Source: Diaporthe sp. PMI_573 (Eukaryota; Ascomycota; Sordariomycetes; Diaporthales; Diaporthaceae). From it: 64,000 bases of DNA. The notes beneath the pieces are model-generated. The model saw only the letters and a program-made list of their open reading frames with translations. It had not been told where the DNA came from and did not search any database. Shown here one piece after another: positions 47,198-58,259 of this stretch. The stretch's first letter is position 1, and each line of letters starts with the position of its first letter. The DNA lies in the NCBI GenBank assembly GCA_021399435.1, contig JAJTUP010000001.1, positions 186,001 to 250,000 of the forward strand. Reading direction: 5' to 3'. A program made the position numbers and the translations under genes.

Positions 47198-48961
47198 TTA
47201 ATTCCATAGCATCCAGTGTCGGCCAAGCCCTTCGCTGTCAAAGCTGTGCCTCCTCAAAGCCCGATCCGATATCTTGAGCTCGACCCACTGAACAGATGCA
47301 TCCCCACCAACCTGAATTGAAGCACTGTCATAGTCGGCGTCATAATTCATTTGCACATTGAAACAATTGCATGAACCAGACTCCCATGTGACGTGCTCGA
47401 AACGACGACCGCCTCGAAAAAACCGTATTTTATCACGTACGTCCGGGTTGTACCAGGCCTTGTCGTAACCAAAAAGATCCAGTTCTCGGTGCAAAGCTTC
47501 TGCGATCCCCATCTCATCACCAGCAGTTTTCTTTCCGTTGATGTAGTACCAGACCTCGCCGTTGTGAAGCCCCAAAGCTGCAAAAAGCAGATGCATCTGG
47601 CCCCGATGATAGTCAGGCCCACCCTGAAAAGCTGCTACCACAGCCACATATCTTCCTGGTATGAGCTCAGCAACATGGCTCATCCACGGCGGATCGTCGC
47701 CGTTGAATGAAATGCCTCGAAATGCGACCTGACCCACAAAACGCGTTGGCAAATCCAGTGCAATTTTCTTCGTACCTTCAATACTGGCCGCTATCCAGAC
47801 CAGACCCCTACGTGTTCTCATTCTTGAGGCAGCGGCAGCATTTGGCGAGGACCATAGAAGGGGACGTTTGTTGAACACCACACGAAAGAAGTGGCCATCT
47901 GGACGGTCAGGTCGTTGACTCAATATGAGGCCGACTTCCTTGCACGTGTTTGCTCGTCTTCCGAATTCACAGGCAATGAATGCTACAAAAAGTCTTCTAA
48001 AACCACCGGGTAAAGAGCATGTCGGGAGATCAATGCGTAGCCCGAAGTTTGTCATGGTATACCCAGGCTCCCCCGGTCCGTGCCTCGCATCGAAGTCGCT
48101 CAGGTCCATAGGCACGTAGTCGGAAGATTCGAGAAATTGTGCAGGACGCTCTGCCAGTACCGGAAGATAACTTTCAGCATTGGTGGGGAGATCAGACCAA
48201 GCCAAAATGCTATGATCTAGGGTAGTCTTCATGATCTCCTCTTGAAGTCTTTGAAAAGCTTGCCGTCCTTCCCCATAGATAACGGGGATGTGAACCGCAA
48301 AAAGGCCCATCAGGGAATATGCCTCATCCTCAACGCGCGTTGTGACGCGTTTTGACGCCCAAGACATCTTTTCTGCAACACTTGCTTGAGGAATGAAGTT
48401 TCTGTCAACAAGTAACAGTATCGGTATAGAGGTTATGTCATGAATGAGACCAGCAAGTGACGCTTTACTGCCTATCGGCTCATGACCCCAGTCGCGCGTG
48501 AAGAATATGACTCCCGAAGGAGCCAGAAGCTCTTGAAGTGTCCAACCGCGAGTAAACCAAGCGCTCCGCTTGAATTGCAGACTGAAAATAGGGTCTGAGT
48601 ATGGCAAGGACACGTCCTCGAGATAAGCAAAACAAACATGCGCGTCCCGATACCAAGAGTACATCGAGTTGATAGCTTCAGATAATTCTGCGCTGCTCGA
48701 CTTGTCGATACAACTTGTGTCAATCCAGGCGTATCGCAAGCCCCGTTCGATCGCCTTGACGCAGCATTGCTCCACCTTGCGGTATCCAGCCTTCGCCCGA
48801 GCCGCCGTGGGATTATTCTGCAGGTCCTGGAAGCTGACTTCATCGGATGGTGGACCCCATCTGTGTGATAGGATTGCGTACTGAGGGCAAGCCCCTACAT
48901 GGTATTCTAGCTTGATGGTGGGAACACCGTCGACCGCATCCTCGATCTTCAATAGCCACAT
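47198..48961 (-). CDS. HET-domain (heterokaryon incompatibility) protein 2
   Basis: A single exon of 587 residues. The HET domain starts at the N-terminus: YAILSHRWGPPSDEVSF at 28-44, AWIDTSCIDKSSSAELSEAI at 78-97, and RGWTLQELLAPSGVIFF at 138-154, followed by EDEAYSLMGLFAVHIPVIYG at 211-230. This arrangement is the class found in HET-E/HET-D-like proteins, but the NACHT and WD40 parts are absent and the C-terminal half matches nothing I know. It probably acts in self/non-self recognition and cell death. It is unlike the HET protein at 30806 apart from the core blocks. Confidence 0.87.
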   Translation of the reverse strand: MWLLKIEDAVDGVPTIKLEYHVGACPQYAILSHRWGPPSDEVSFQDLQNNPTAARAKAGYRKVEQCCVKAIERGLRYAWIDTSCIDKSSSAELSEAINSMYSWYRDAHVCFAYLEDVSLPYSDPIFSLQFKRSAWFTRGWTLQELLAPSGVIFFTRDWGHEPIGSKASLAGLIHDITSIPILLLVDRNFIPQASVAEKMSWASKRVTTRVEDEAYSLMGLFAVHIPVIYGEGRQAFQRLQEEIMKTTLDHSILAWSDLPTNAESYLPVLAERPAQFLESSDYVPMDLSDFDARHGPGEPGYTMTNFGLRIDLPTCSLPGGFRRLFVAFIACEFGRRANTCKEVGLILSQRPDRPDGHFFRVVFNKRPLLWSSPNAAAASRMRTRRGLVWIAASIEGTKKIALDLPTRFVGQVAFRGISFNGDDPPWMSHVAELIPGRYVAVVAAFQGGPDYHRGQMHLLFAALGLHNGEVWYYINGKKTAGDEMGIAEALHRELDLFGYDKAWYNPDVRDKIRFFRGGRRFEHVTWESGSCNCFNVQMNYDADYDSASIQVGGDASVQWVELKISDRALRRHSFDSEGLGRHWMLWN

Positions 48962-49906
48962 TAGGGACGGCAGGGCCTGGGGAGTAACTCGGGCAGGGCA
49001 GTGTTTGTCGGATATTTATGCGTGAAGTCGGTGAACAATCCTGATAGTGCAAGGAATCAAGGCGGGGTAGTTCAGTGATTTGGCCATTTGCTTGCTCACA
49101 TGCTGTCTGCATTTTGTGCAACGTGATGATTTAATGCCAAGCTGCTCGTCTCCACGTTGCACCGTCATTATCACCTCAGTATCTATTGATTTTGGAAGCG
49201 TGTCCTGAGAAAGTACCGGCGGTGTTTGCTCGATACATAGACTCTGCTGTGTACCGGAGTCACCGTGTTTCTTCATTTTTTTCTTCTTCTTCATTTTTTT
49301 TTCCATGGATAGATGCGTTGCTAACTTTGCAAATCATATCTTGAATTATCATGTCGTGCTTTCTCTTTCTGTCTTGTTGTGTCTCTGCCTCGGCCGCGGA
49401 CTCAACAGGGAATATCGAGATCCTTGACCAACCGCTTTACACAAGGGACTCATCCAAAATGAAGGTGACAGGTTTCAACAGAACTCAGAACACATCTGTA
49501 ATATTTTTTTGACGCCGTCGTGTGTTTGAGAGAACAAGACAACGTGTCGGGGATATGATTGGGGCACGTGCATGATGTTACTACAGACGTGAGAAACACT
49601 GGCAGGGCCCTCGGATGTCGATTTCGTATAAAACTCCGCCCATCGGCGTTACCACTACGACCGAGTCATGCCAAGGCCCATAGCATACAGATGACAAACA
49701 ATATGCCAGAGGTGCCTGAGACAACACTCTTCTAGCACGGAGCACAGGAAGACAATTGCATCCGCACCTAATTCAGGAGAATTAGCGGCGAAAGAATGTG
49801 ATGGTATCTATATATATGAGTATGAGAAGCTCCTGGACCAGCTAAAGAACAATGAATAACATTCGCATTCTTGCCATCTACGAAAGGAACAACAACCAGA
49901 ATAATA
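48962..49906. other. divergent intergenic region
   Basis: 0.95 kb between the HET 2 start (reading left) and P450 3 (reading right). A TATATATATG stretch about 95 bp before P450 3 (about 49808-49817) is a TATA candidate. A poly-T/poly-A-rich patch near 49268-49302 creates a lysine-only frame of no meaning. Confidence 0.4.
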
Positions 49907-51765
49907 ATGTCGCTATTTGTCGCAATCGCCGTATTTGCCGTCTTGGCATATGCGCTCCATCGCACAGTCCAAATCGGTAAACGCCCCCCAGGTATGCCTC
50001 CAGGGCCGCCAACGGTACCTCTGTTTGGGAATAACCTCCAAGTATGTCTTCGATTCATTCCCTGGTTTGCCAGTCAAGGCGAATATTAATGCCCCTCCCC
50101 CAAATTGCAGATGCCACCATTCCACCACCACCTTAAATATGCCGAGTGGGCTCGCGAATACGGACCTCTTGTCACAGTGATGCGCGGCTCTCATCCACAG
50201 GTCCTAGTCAGCTCTCCGCAGGCGGCACGCGATATCTTCGACAAGATGGGCACTATCACAGCAAGCCGGCCGCCGAGTTATTTGATGAACGACGTGGCTG
50301 CCAATGGGTACGCCATGGGCTTTGCACCCAACCATGACTACTGGCGTCTAGCGCGCCGTTTATTCCACTCGATCCTCAACGTCGGCGCAACAAAGAAATA
50401 CGTACCGTTTCAGGAGCTCGAGACGACCAAGCTACTCGTCGACCTGCTAGCTGATCCTGATGACTACCGACGCCACATCTTCCGATACAGCAACTCGATC
50501 GGCCTTTTGCTCACCCGTGGACGCCGTGCGCCATCGCCTGATGATCCAGACATTAAAGAGGTTCGAGAGAACTTTGATGAGTACGCCTCTCTGCAGCTCA
50601 GAGGTAGCCTTCCTGACTACTTCCCGCTACTCAGGAAGTTGCCCGACTGGGTATTCCCCTCCATCCGGAGGGCGCGTGAGCACTGCGTGAAGGACGCCAA
50701 GATCGCACTCAAGCATTTCCTTCCCTGCAAGGATTCTAGCAATGCCTTGCCGTCCTTCAATAAGTCTCTCGTGCAGAAGCAGGAGAAGGAAGGGTTTGAC
50801 GACATTATGGGAGCAAGAATGGGCCTAGATCTTCTTACGGTACATAAACATCCCACCGATTCGGATGTCCTTGGAGTTTCGATGGTGGCTAATACCATCT
50901 AGGCAGCCACAGATACCACTTCGCATACGCTGATCAACCTCATCGCTGCTTTAGCATGCTTCCCTGACGTCCAGCGCAAAGCACATGAAGGTACGAAAAG
51001 AGTGGCTTCTTTGACTACCCTAGGGTAGCTCCTCCGTTAACACTTTACAGAGATGGATCGCGTCGTTGGCCCCGATCGAGTCCCGAATGCTAATGACATG
51101 TCCTCACTTCCTTACGTCCGCCAAGTAGTACAAGAGTAAGCAACATCACCAATACCATATATCCATTCCTACTAATTACCCCACCCCCCCCCCCCCAAAA
51201 CAGGCTTCATCGTTGGTCCAGCGTTACACCCTTTGGCCTCCCCCACTCTTCAACTCAGGATATCACATACAATGGCTACAAGATCCCCGCAGGCTCTATT
51301 CTCATTATCAACGCCCATTTCATACACAATGACCCCTCCATATACGAAGAACCCCGCGCCTTCAAGCCTGAACGATGGGAGGGGAAGCTGCAAGAGGTCA
51401 AGGAAGATTCCGTCGGTGCGCGCTCGGAGCTCTTCACCTTTGGGGCCGGGCGCCGGATCTGCCCGGGCCAGCATCTCGCCGAGCGAAACTTGTTCTTGAC
51501 GGTGTCCAAGATTATCTGGGCGTGTGACGTTTCCAAGAAGAAAGCTCAGGACGGAGAGGAGATTCCGATTGATACGGAAAACTACTCGGCTGGCGGGGTC
51601 ATTTCGATAGCGCAATACGCTGTGGATATTAAGCCTAGGAGTCAGGCCCGTTTGGATGTGGCAAAACACGAGTGGGAGACTGGGCGTGAGGGGTTTTTGG
51701 ATGAGAATGAGCAGTGGAAAAAGGTGACTCCGGGTATACAAGAGTTGATGAGAAGGGTGAAATAG
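49907..51765 (+). CDS. cytochrome P450 3 (OrdA/CYP65-like grade)
   Basis: Exons 49907-50041, 50111-50839, 50903-50990, 51051-51135 and 51204-51765 give 532 residues. An N-terminal membrane helix is followed by the proline hinge RPPGMPPGPPTVPLFGNN. The I-helix reads MGLDLLTAATDTTSHTL across the second intron, and the haem loop FTFGAGRRICPGQHLAERN places the thiolate at Cys432, both canonical. The overall pattern resembles fungal P450s annotated as O-methylsterigmatocystin-oxidoreductase-like, which does not imply that reaction. The 63-nt intron 50840-50902 is divisible by three and ends in TAG in frame; removing it restores the exact spacing before DTT. An upstream in-frame ATG at 49871 is possible. 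Intron 4 holds a 13-C run just before its acceptor. Confidence 0.83.
51184..51196 (+). repeat. poly(C)13 tract in an intron
   Basis: A run of 13 C lies just before the acceptor of P450 3 intron 4. Comparable coding-strand C runs occur in introns of two other genes here (7757-7769 and 37476-37484, read as G on the plus strand) and in intergenic DNA at 52091-52100. Confidence 0.8.
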
Positions 51766-53216
51766 ACTCTCAACATCATGCATACAAGGCGGGGAAGGGG
51801 GGACACAGTTGAAGTCGAAAGCCGACTCCATACTAAGTAGCTATCAATGAAACGGTCATTTATCACACACCCTTACCCACAAGGCGCAGAGCATTCCTTC
51901 CATCTCTCTATTATAGGAGAGTATCCTGCGGGTGCGAGACCATAGTCTGCGGCCAAACCGCGTTGGCGCAATGTCGTCAATGTGTTCTCATAAATGGTAT
52001 ATACTGAGCTCAACCACCATCAATTAATTGACTGCGACCTGGCTTAGCCCTTCCTATCATCGTAAGTGTTTCCGCTTGGCCCTGCCCCCACCCCCCCCCC
52101 AAAAAGCTTTGACCGAACTTCGAATTAGCTACGGAGTCACTCGTTGAAGAAGAGTAGCAACACTGAATTCACGTTATCATTGCACGAGTACTGGGCTGCG
52201 GTGATAATCTCTGCTTGTTCGTTGCGCCCGACCAGCATACCTAGGTCAAGTCATGGTGCATCAAGGCGCCAATGAAGAAAATCCCTAACAATAGCACAGT
52301 AAAAGGCGGACCGTTCAAATTCCTGGCTGTAGTCAGAACTATTGCTAAGCTCTTCGAAAACACGCTATTACATGAAAGAATGCCATCAACCCCGCTGATG
52401 GCTAGTCTCATAATGATGGATGCAGTACAACCTTTTTGAACGGCTGCAAGTATTTTAATCAATGATTTCAATTACACGCGCTCCAGGAAGGTTTAAAAGA
52501 GTTTCTATTTGGTGGCTTCTTAAGCTTCGTCAGACTCCTCTGGAGGTTTACTCCGGTTTATCTGGAGGCCAGTCACTGAAGCCAGACGCTTCTTGGCCAG
52601 CGCTTGCATGGTAACTAGCACTTGAGAAGGCTATGTGTTAAGAACAGGGGGGGAGGCCGATAAGGTCATCATGGTCAAGATACCTGCGCGACGGAACGTA
52701 TCCGGCATGATACACGTAGTTACAGAGTAAATTTACGAAACGAATACGCACTAGAATCATACTATTGCCTGCACCTACCTCCAAAGTAGCGACATCGAAG
52801 TGCCATGGTCCTATGATGGGCCAAGCACACAGATAATGCCTGCTTTTCTTTTATCAGTTTCATCATCCCGCAGCAGCTTACCGGGGATGCATTGGACCAA
52901 AACGCTCAGTGTGCCATCCATAAGCTTTGGAGCAGCCACCAAAAGGGGCCCAGGTGGCCGGCAATGCGGTGCGCCAATCACAACTGCAGGGCATCGCCAC
53001 CGTTCACTTCACCTAGGATGCTCAGTTGTGCATCAACCCCGCAAGATAAAGTGCATACACCGAAGCCGCTCGTAGAAACAGTCACTCAGTCCTCGCGTCT
53101 CGCAGCGGAGCGACATCTTCATCGACGAATATTTCGTTGCCCTCCCCCCCTCCCAGTCGGTGATAAAGAAGCATCGTGATGGTGATGAGATACCATCTCA
53201 TCAATCACGATAACAC
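51766..53216. other. intergenic region
   Basis: 1.45 kb. It holds a C10 tract at 52091-52100 and no supported gene. Short frames at 52800-53179 precede the MFS start and look like chance. Confidence 0.4.
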
Positions 53217-54988
53217 ATGGAGCAGGACGAGCTATTAACAGTGACGGAGGAGTCGGCCCTCCTCGCCGTGCCGCCTCCTGCGGCCAATCGAGGCAGCTGG
53301 CCCCTAAACCGAGATCGCATATCTGCATTTCGACAGCACGTCGAAGAATGGCGAACATTCTATTCCTGCCTGCTGCTCCTGTTCTTGGTTGACGCGCCCA
53401 TGTTCATGGGAGAAGGCCCGAGGATCCGGATGCTCGAGATAAGCCTCTGCCGAGAGTACTATCAAGCCCGGGATCCCGGTGTCATCGGGCCCGGCGGGAC
53501 GGTGCCGGAGCGCCTTTGCAAGCTGAGGGGCATCCAGAGCCCGCTCTCCCGCCTGCGGGGCTTCCTCGGCCTCCTCGAGGGGGTGCCGGGCCTTCTGTTT
53601 GCGGTGCCGTATGGCATACTTGCCGATGCTCGTGGCCGGCGACTAGTCGCCGGCGCGTGTCTCCTCGGGTTCATCCTGAGGGATACCTGGACATTTCTCG
53701 TGCTCTACTTCCACGAGGTCTTCCCTTTGCGGGCCATCTACGCCGCCCCGACTTTTGTGCTGCTCGGAGGAGGGACGACGCTCTTCGGTCCGATGATAAT
53801 GGCGATCGTGGCTGCCACTGTCCCCGAGGACTTCAGGTCACGTGTTCCCGGTGTAGAGGCTGGTCCTTGAAGGCCTGCAAGACTGACTTTCCGATCTGCT
53901 TTATAGGACCCAAGCCTTTTTCTACGTCCATGTCGTAATCCTCGTCTCCGAGATGGTCGCGCCCGTGATAGGAGTGTTTCTCCTGGATGCAATCGGGCCA
54001 CACTTTACGTTCCTTGTTGGCATACCGGTGAAGGCACTTGGCTTCATTGCCCTCCTACTGATTAAGGAACACGCCGCAAAAGGTCACGACAGAATTCATG
54101 ATCCGGAAGCAGAGGAAACATTTTCAGCAGCGCAAGGCAAGATACGGCGGCCTTGGACCAATCTGATGCGTTACATTCGCAAGGACATAGGTGACATCCT
54201 GGTCAATCGGGCTGTGTTCATCGGCCTGCTCGTCCTGCCAGTCCAGAAACTAAGTCGGCCAATGTTGGAACTGATTCTGCAGTACATGTCGTTCAAGTTT
54301 GAGTGGCCACTTAGCAGGGTAAGTACATTTCGACCAAGTGTTGGGATCTGAGAATTGTAAGCAAAGTCTTGATAAATGTTGACAAATTCCGAGCGCAGAC
54401 CAGCTACCTGATATCAATACAAGCCGCCTCGCAGATAGTGCTCTTCCTGCTTGTTCTCCCCAGTACGAACCGTTGGCTCCTGGGGAGGGGCTGGCACGCC
54501 TCAGCAGCCAGTCTACAGCTCTCCAGGGTGTCTGTACTATTCCTGGGATTCGGATGCCTGGGCATGGGATTCGCGCCAACCGCACCCCTATTCGTCACAT
54601 GTGAGTGAGCCCGTTGTATCAGTCCGGACTTGGCTGTTCGCTCTTTGCCCAATGCAGCCCCACCGAGCCAAAAGTCCTAACTTTGATCTAATGCTCGCCA
54701 TCAGTCATTATTGTCAACATACTTGGCGCAGGTTATGCCTCAGCGATGCGGTCGTTCCTGACGTCCCTCGTTTCCGGGAGGCATATCGCCCTGCTCTACA
54801 CAACCATGGCCCTGTTCGAAGGCACCGCGGTACTGGCGGCCGCGCCACTGCTCGGGCTGACCTTCTCTGCCGGCTTGGAACTAGGTGGTCTTGCGGTGGG
54901 GCTTCCCTTCTTCGTCTCGGCGGCTGTGTATGGACTGGGCGCAATAGGAGTCTGGTGTGTCAACTTCAACCGAAGCAATGGAGATTGA
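53217..54988 (+). CDS. MFS transporter (12-TMS type)
   Basis: Four exons (53217-53836, 53907-54318, 54399-54600, 54705-54988) give 505 residues with consistent phases. Helices are visible throughout, with a loop 2-3 motif GILADARGRRLVAGACLLG of the major facilitator superfamily near residue 135. The family differs from the DHA2 protein at 3649: the first loop is long and hydrophilic (about 60-110) and helix 4 lacks the DHA2 signature. Uncharacterised fungal MFS proteins of this pattern are sometimes annotated as adenylate-cyclase-linked or proton-coupled transporters, but I cannot assign a substrate. Confidence 0.8.
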
Positions 54989-56110
54989 CATCTTTCAGCG
55001 AGCTACAAGTGTATATCGAGTGGAGAAGGCGGAAAGAGATGAGGAGAAGAGACGGCAACGAGGGAACAAAGAGGAGACAACGATGTCTGCTTGCTAATTT
55101 TTGCAAACTAAACGCAATCTACTCTAATAGTTGACAGAGACGTGCTCTACCTTCTTTCTAGAGATTGGGCGAGGTCTTATCTTCATCGATGTTTAATGCA
55201 AACACAGAGCAAGCAATTGCGGGAGGCAGGTTCCAACAGAGCTCAGCCTAACATGATGAGAAGTCAATGATCGTGTGGAACCTGGTCAATACGGCAACGA
55301 AGAAAAAGTGTTCCTTGGATTTTAATTTTCATTAATAGGTTTGGGCGGTATCTTTACCGAAAGCTTTCATCACAGGATCAAATCCCTGCGAATCATAATA
55401 AACCATGGGCGTCGATGAGTTGACTTATGTGCTACGTGCAAATGTCTCAGGGTGGCTGAAGAAGGTCAGGATGTAATACCGAGGATTTATGTGAAAATAC
55501 CCTAGAGTAGACTTGGGCTTTCCAGACAAGGTCATGAACCCTTAGTCTGAAAGTTGAAGACGAACTTACCGTGGTGGAGCGCACATAGAAAGCCAAACAG
55601 TGAGAGGGTGACTCTGAGGTCTGGGAAGCTTCCTTGAGAGGACATTTCGACTTAATTGAATATTCCGTGGATCATATTCTGCCTCCGATCGGGGTGGTAC
55701 ATGAACGTACGAAGTGGGTTCCACCAAACACTTGTTCGACAATTCAAGTTCAATACTAGTTACTTTGAACCTCGTCACAAATATCACCATGTACCGGAAG
55801 AACAGAGACAGCTCACGAAAGTGATAGAAGGTAACTATTAGTTTGAATATAGCGCTACCAGTAATATTGATTCTGTACCCAGTGAAAAAACCTCAATGGT
55901 GGAGAAATGTAACAACACACGAAGTGAACATACCTTCAAGATCATACCTTCAAGATCAACAAATTGCTCCAGTGGTAGCAATGTGTCTTTTTCATTACTC
56001 TCGAACAGAATATTCGTTTTTCCTGGAGAGAAAGCATCACGTCACGCTTCTCAGGCAACCTATCTCATTAATTCGCTACTGGATCCCTCAGTTGCCAGCT
56101 ACTCCAGCAT
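54989..56110. other. intergenic region, nothing recognised
   Basis: 1.1 kb between the MFS and HMG-box genes with converging 3' ends. A direct repeat of ACCTTCAAGATCA occurs near 55931-55958. No gene supported. Confidence 0.4.
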
Positions 56111-56830
56111 TTAGTCCTTAGATCCCCTTGCACTGGAAGGGTATATGTAGTCTGGAAAAGCCTGGTTATGTAGAAACTTGTTCATATCTGCCAGGGAAAA
56201 GAACTTTGCCTGCACGACTTTGGACTCCATCGACCAACTCTGACCGAAGGCGGGGCCGATTTCACTTAAGTCGCTTCCAAGCAACATGCGGGCAGTGGCG
56301 CTGTACGCCTTACGATACAGAATGTAAGCGTTGGCAGGTCTCTTCGCCTTGCCGAGCACTGGGACCTCCGCTCGACGCCGCTCTGCCGATCTGGTGGCCC
56401 AAATGGTGATGTCAGCAATTGGGTCCGGGCCTTCGATTGGCCACTCGCTGAAGGGTTTCTTAAGAATTGGGACATTGTACCTGTTCTCGCCTTCGACCAC
56501 CTCGCTGTGGCCCCTGGACTGCTCTACACGGTTGACGTCCGCAGTAGGAGGGGCAGCTGGTTGGACAGCACTGGATCCTGATTGTGTGGACTGGTGAGGG
56601 CGGGGCGGAGTTTGGTTCGCAAAGGGAGAAGAATCATGCTGTTCTAGCGAGAGAGTCAAGTATTCAGTGTCCCCGCCCATCCCGTGGATAAGACGCACAA
56701 CTGTTGCAGGCTGGCGCACCGATATCTTGAAATTATCGCAGCCCAGCCGAAGGCAGCAATACTCGACTACGATGTCAGATATGACACGGAAGAGTGGAGT
56801 ATAGCAGATGGGACAACAGCGACAATACAT
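56111..56830 (-). CDS. HMG-box protein resembling mating-type MAT1-1-3
   Basis: A single open frame of 239 residues. The HMG box begins at KAKRPANAYILYRKAY (about 161-176) and continues with SDLSEIGPAFGQSWSMES and AFPDYIYPSSARG to the end, the MATA_HMG type used by mating-type regulators. The N-terminal 100 residues contain ISVRQPATVVRLIHGMGG and then a Ser/Pro/Gln-rich linker. The basic tail after the box (usually rich in Arg/Lys) is nearly absent, so the protein ends early for a canonical factor. It should be a DNA-binding nuclear regulator. Whether it is the MAT1-1-3 gene or a paralogue cannot be settled here, as no MAT1-1-1 or MAT1-1-2 is seen nearby. Confidence 0.62.
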   Translation of the reverse strand: MYCRCCPICYTPLFRVISDIVVEYCCLRLGCDNFKISVRQPATVVRLIHGMGGDTEYLTLSLEQHDSSPFANQTPPRPHQSTQSGSSAVQPAAPPTADVNRVEQSRGHSEVVEGENRYNVPILKKPFSEWPIEGPDPIADITIWATRSAERRRAEVPVLGKAKRPANAYILYRKAYSATARMLLGSDLSEIGPAFGQSWSMESKVVQAKFFSLADMNKFLHNQAFPDYIYPSSARGSKD

Positions 56831-57289
56831 GGTGATAATTCGGATGGGATACTTACCAATGTGAATATCGCGTCAAATGCCGTTGAGAGTCTCGTATCTT
56901 TTCGGTTCGTCTGAAGCGATGGAGAGTGTGGTGGAGGATGCTGGTAAGCAGTGGACTCGTTTTCAGGTCAAGGCGCATGCTTTTTAATATTTGTAGGGTA
57001 CACTTCCCGGCTCCAGTAACAAAGTTATCTAATTGCTTTGCAGTCAAACCTGTAATCCGGATAATAACAGCAGCACATGGATGTACAATGCCTTTGTGAT
57101 GATTTCGTTCCTGTTTCTAATTGAGCTGCCGCTGCCGAACAATAGATCTTTATATCAGCAGAGGTACTTCTATTGTGTTAGACGCCCCTCTTTGTTCACT
57201 CCTAGAACATGTACAATTAGACTTACATCGCCTTCTGTATTGCAGGTCTAAATCACATCAGCCAAACAATCATTAGCGGACTCACCGGG
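56831..57289. other. transition from genic to AT-rich repeat DNA
   Basis: Upstream region of the HMG-box gene with no other feature. Base composition starts to fall toward the transposon block that follows. Confidence 0.4.
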
Positions 57290-58259
57290 ATAATAAACTA
57301 TTGGTACAGCCCTGATGCCGTAGGTCAGGGGTCTTTGTACATACAAATAGGGGCAAGCAAAAGCCGTACTGTTTGGGTACGGGTTTGATTCTTGCTACAG
57401 AAGGAAGAAAGGAAGCTATTACTATTGTAGGCGCCGAAACACTTGGTATAGTAGCTACCAGACCGGCCCTTCTGATTGGCCCGGTTGCTGACTAAGCTAG
57501 ACTAGCCCTTCTAATTAGCCATAGCCGGGCCAAACATACAGCCCCTTCAACAGCCCTCAAACCTATACTAGTAGTCTTTTAAACATTTAAAAGAAAGTAT
57601 ACTTAAATAAATACTATAGCAGCTTCTAAAGGTTGGTGCCTTCAGCAGTATGTATTCGGCAGGGTCGCAGTAAGGTATACTAAGGCAAATTAGGACAATT
57701 AAGAATAGTCTAGACAACTTTGCATTAAATTTAAGTAGGCATTTGTCAGCCCTCCTCACAGTCCTTCCGACATTATCTTATCCGCGGGTACATATAGGTT
57801 GGCTTTGGTATAGGAATAATAAGGCCAGAAAATTCGCCCTTTAGACCTACTATCTTTAGCTTTAAATAGCCAGCCAATTCTAACCCTAATAGTAACTAAA
57901 CTAAATATAGATAAGTTTTAGAAATTAGGCTATCTAATGAACTAGGTTATATACTTTTTAGGTAATAAATAAAGAAAATATAGACATATAAAGTTAGGGT
58001 CTTAAAATAGCCTAAAGAATTAACTTATAGCTACTAAACTTATCTTTTGGTATATATGTCTTATAGATATATAAAGAACATTTAGTGCTAAGTCTAGGAT
58101 ACCTTTTTGTATATAATGCTAATATATATTGTGTTAAGTACTAATATTCTAATAAGCATTTTTGTTTAATATTTCTTTTGTTAAAGATATAGGTCTATAA
58201 ATAGGCTTATAGCATTTAACTCTTATTTTAAATAGAAATGTAAGAGAAAAGAAAGTAAA
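57290..58259. repeat. RIP-degraded AT-rich repeat, possibly the 3' end of the copia-like element
   Basis: Strongly AT-rich, almost free of CpG and full of TA, with no frame over 63 codons. On the minus strand it lies downstream of the copia RNase H, where a 3' non-coding part and LTR would be expected, and AATAGGGGG on the minus strand near 58262-58270 could be the polypurine tract. No LTR end was located with confidence. Confidence 0.5.

Noticed and set aside
50900..50902. In-frame TAG before the I-helix of P450 3, at first read as a nonsense mutation
   Set aside because: It is the acceptor of a 63-nt intron (GTACAT donor, GCTAAT branch). Removing it gives normal residue spacing between KEG and DTT and an intact 532-residue protein.
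57340..57400. GGGTTTGATTCTTGC, resembling a tRNA B box
   Set aside because: No matching A box or cloverleaf could be drawn around it.
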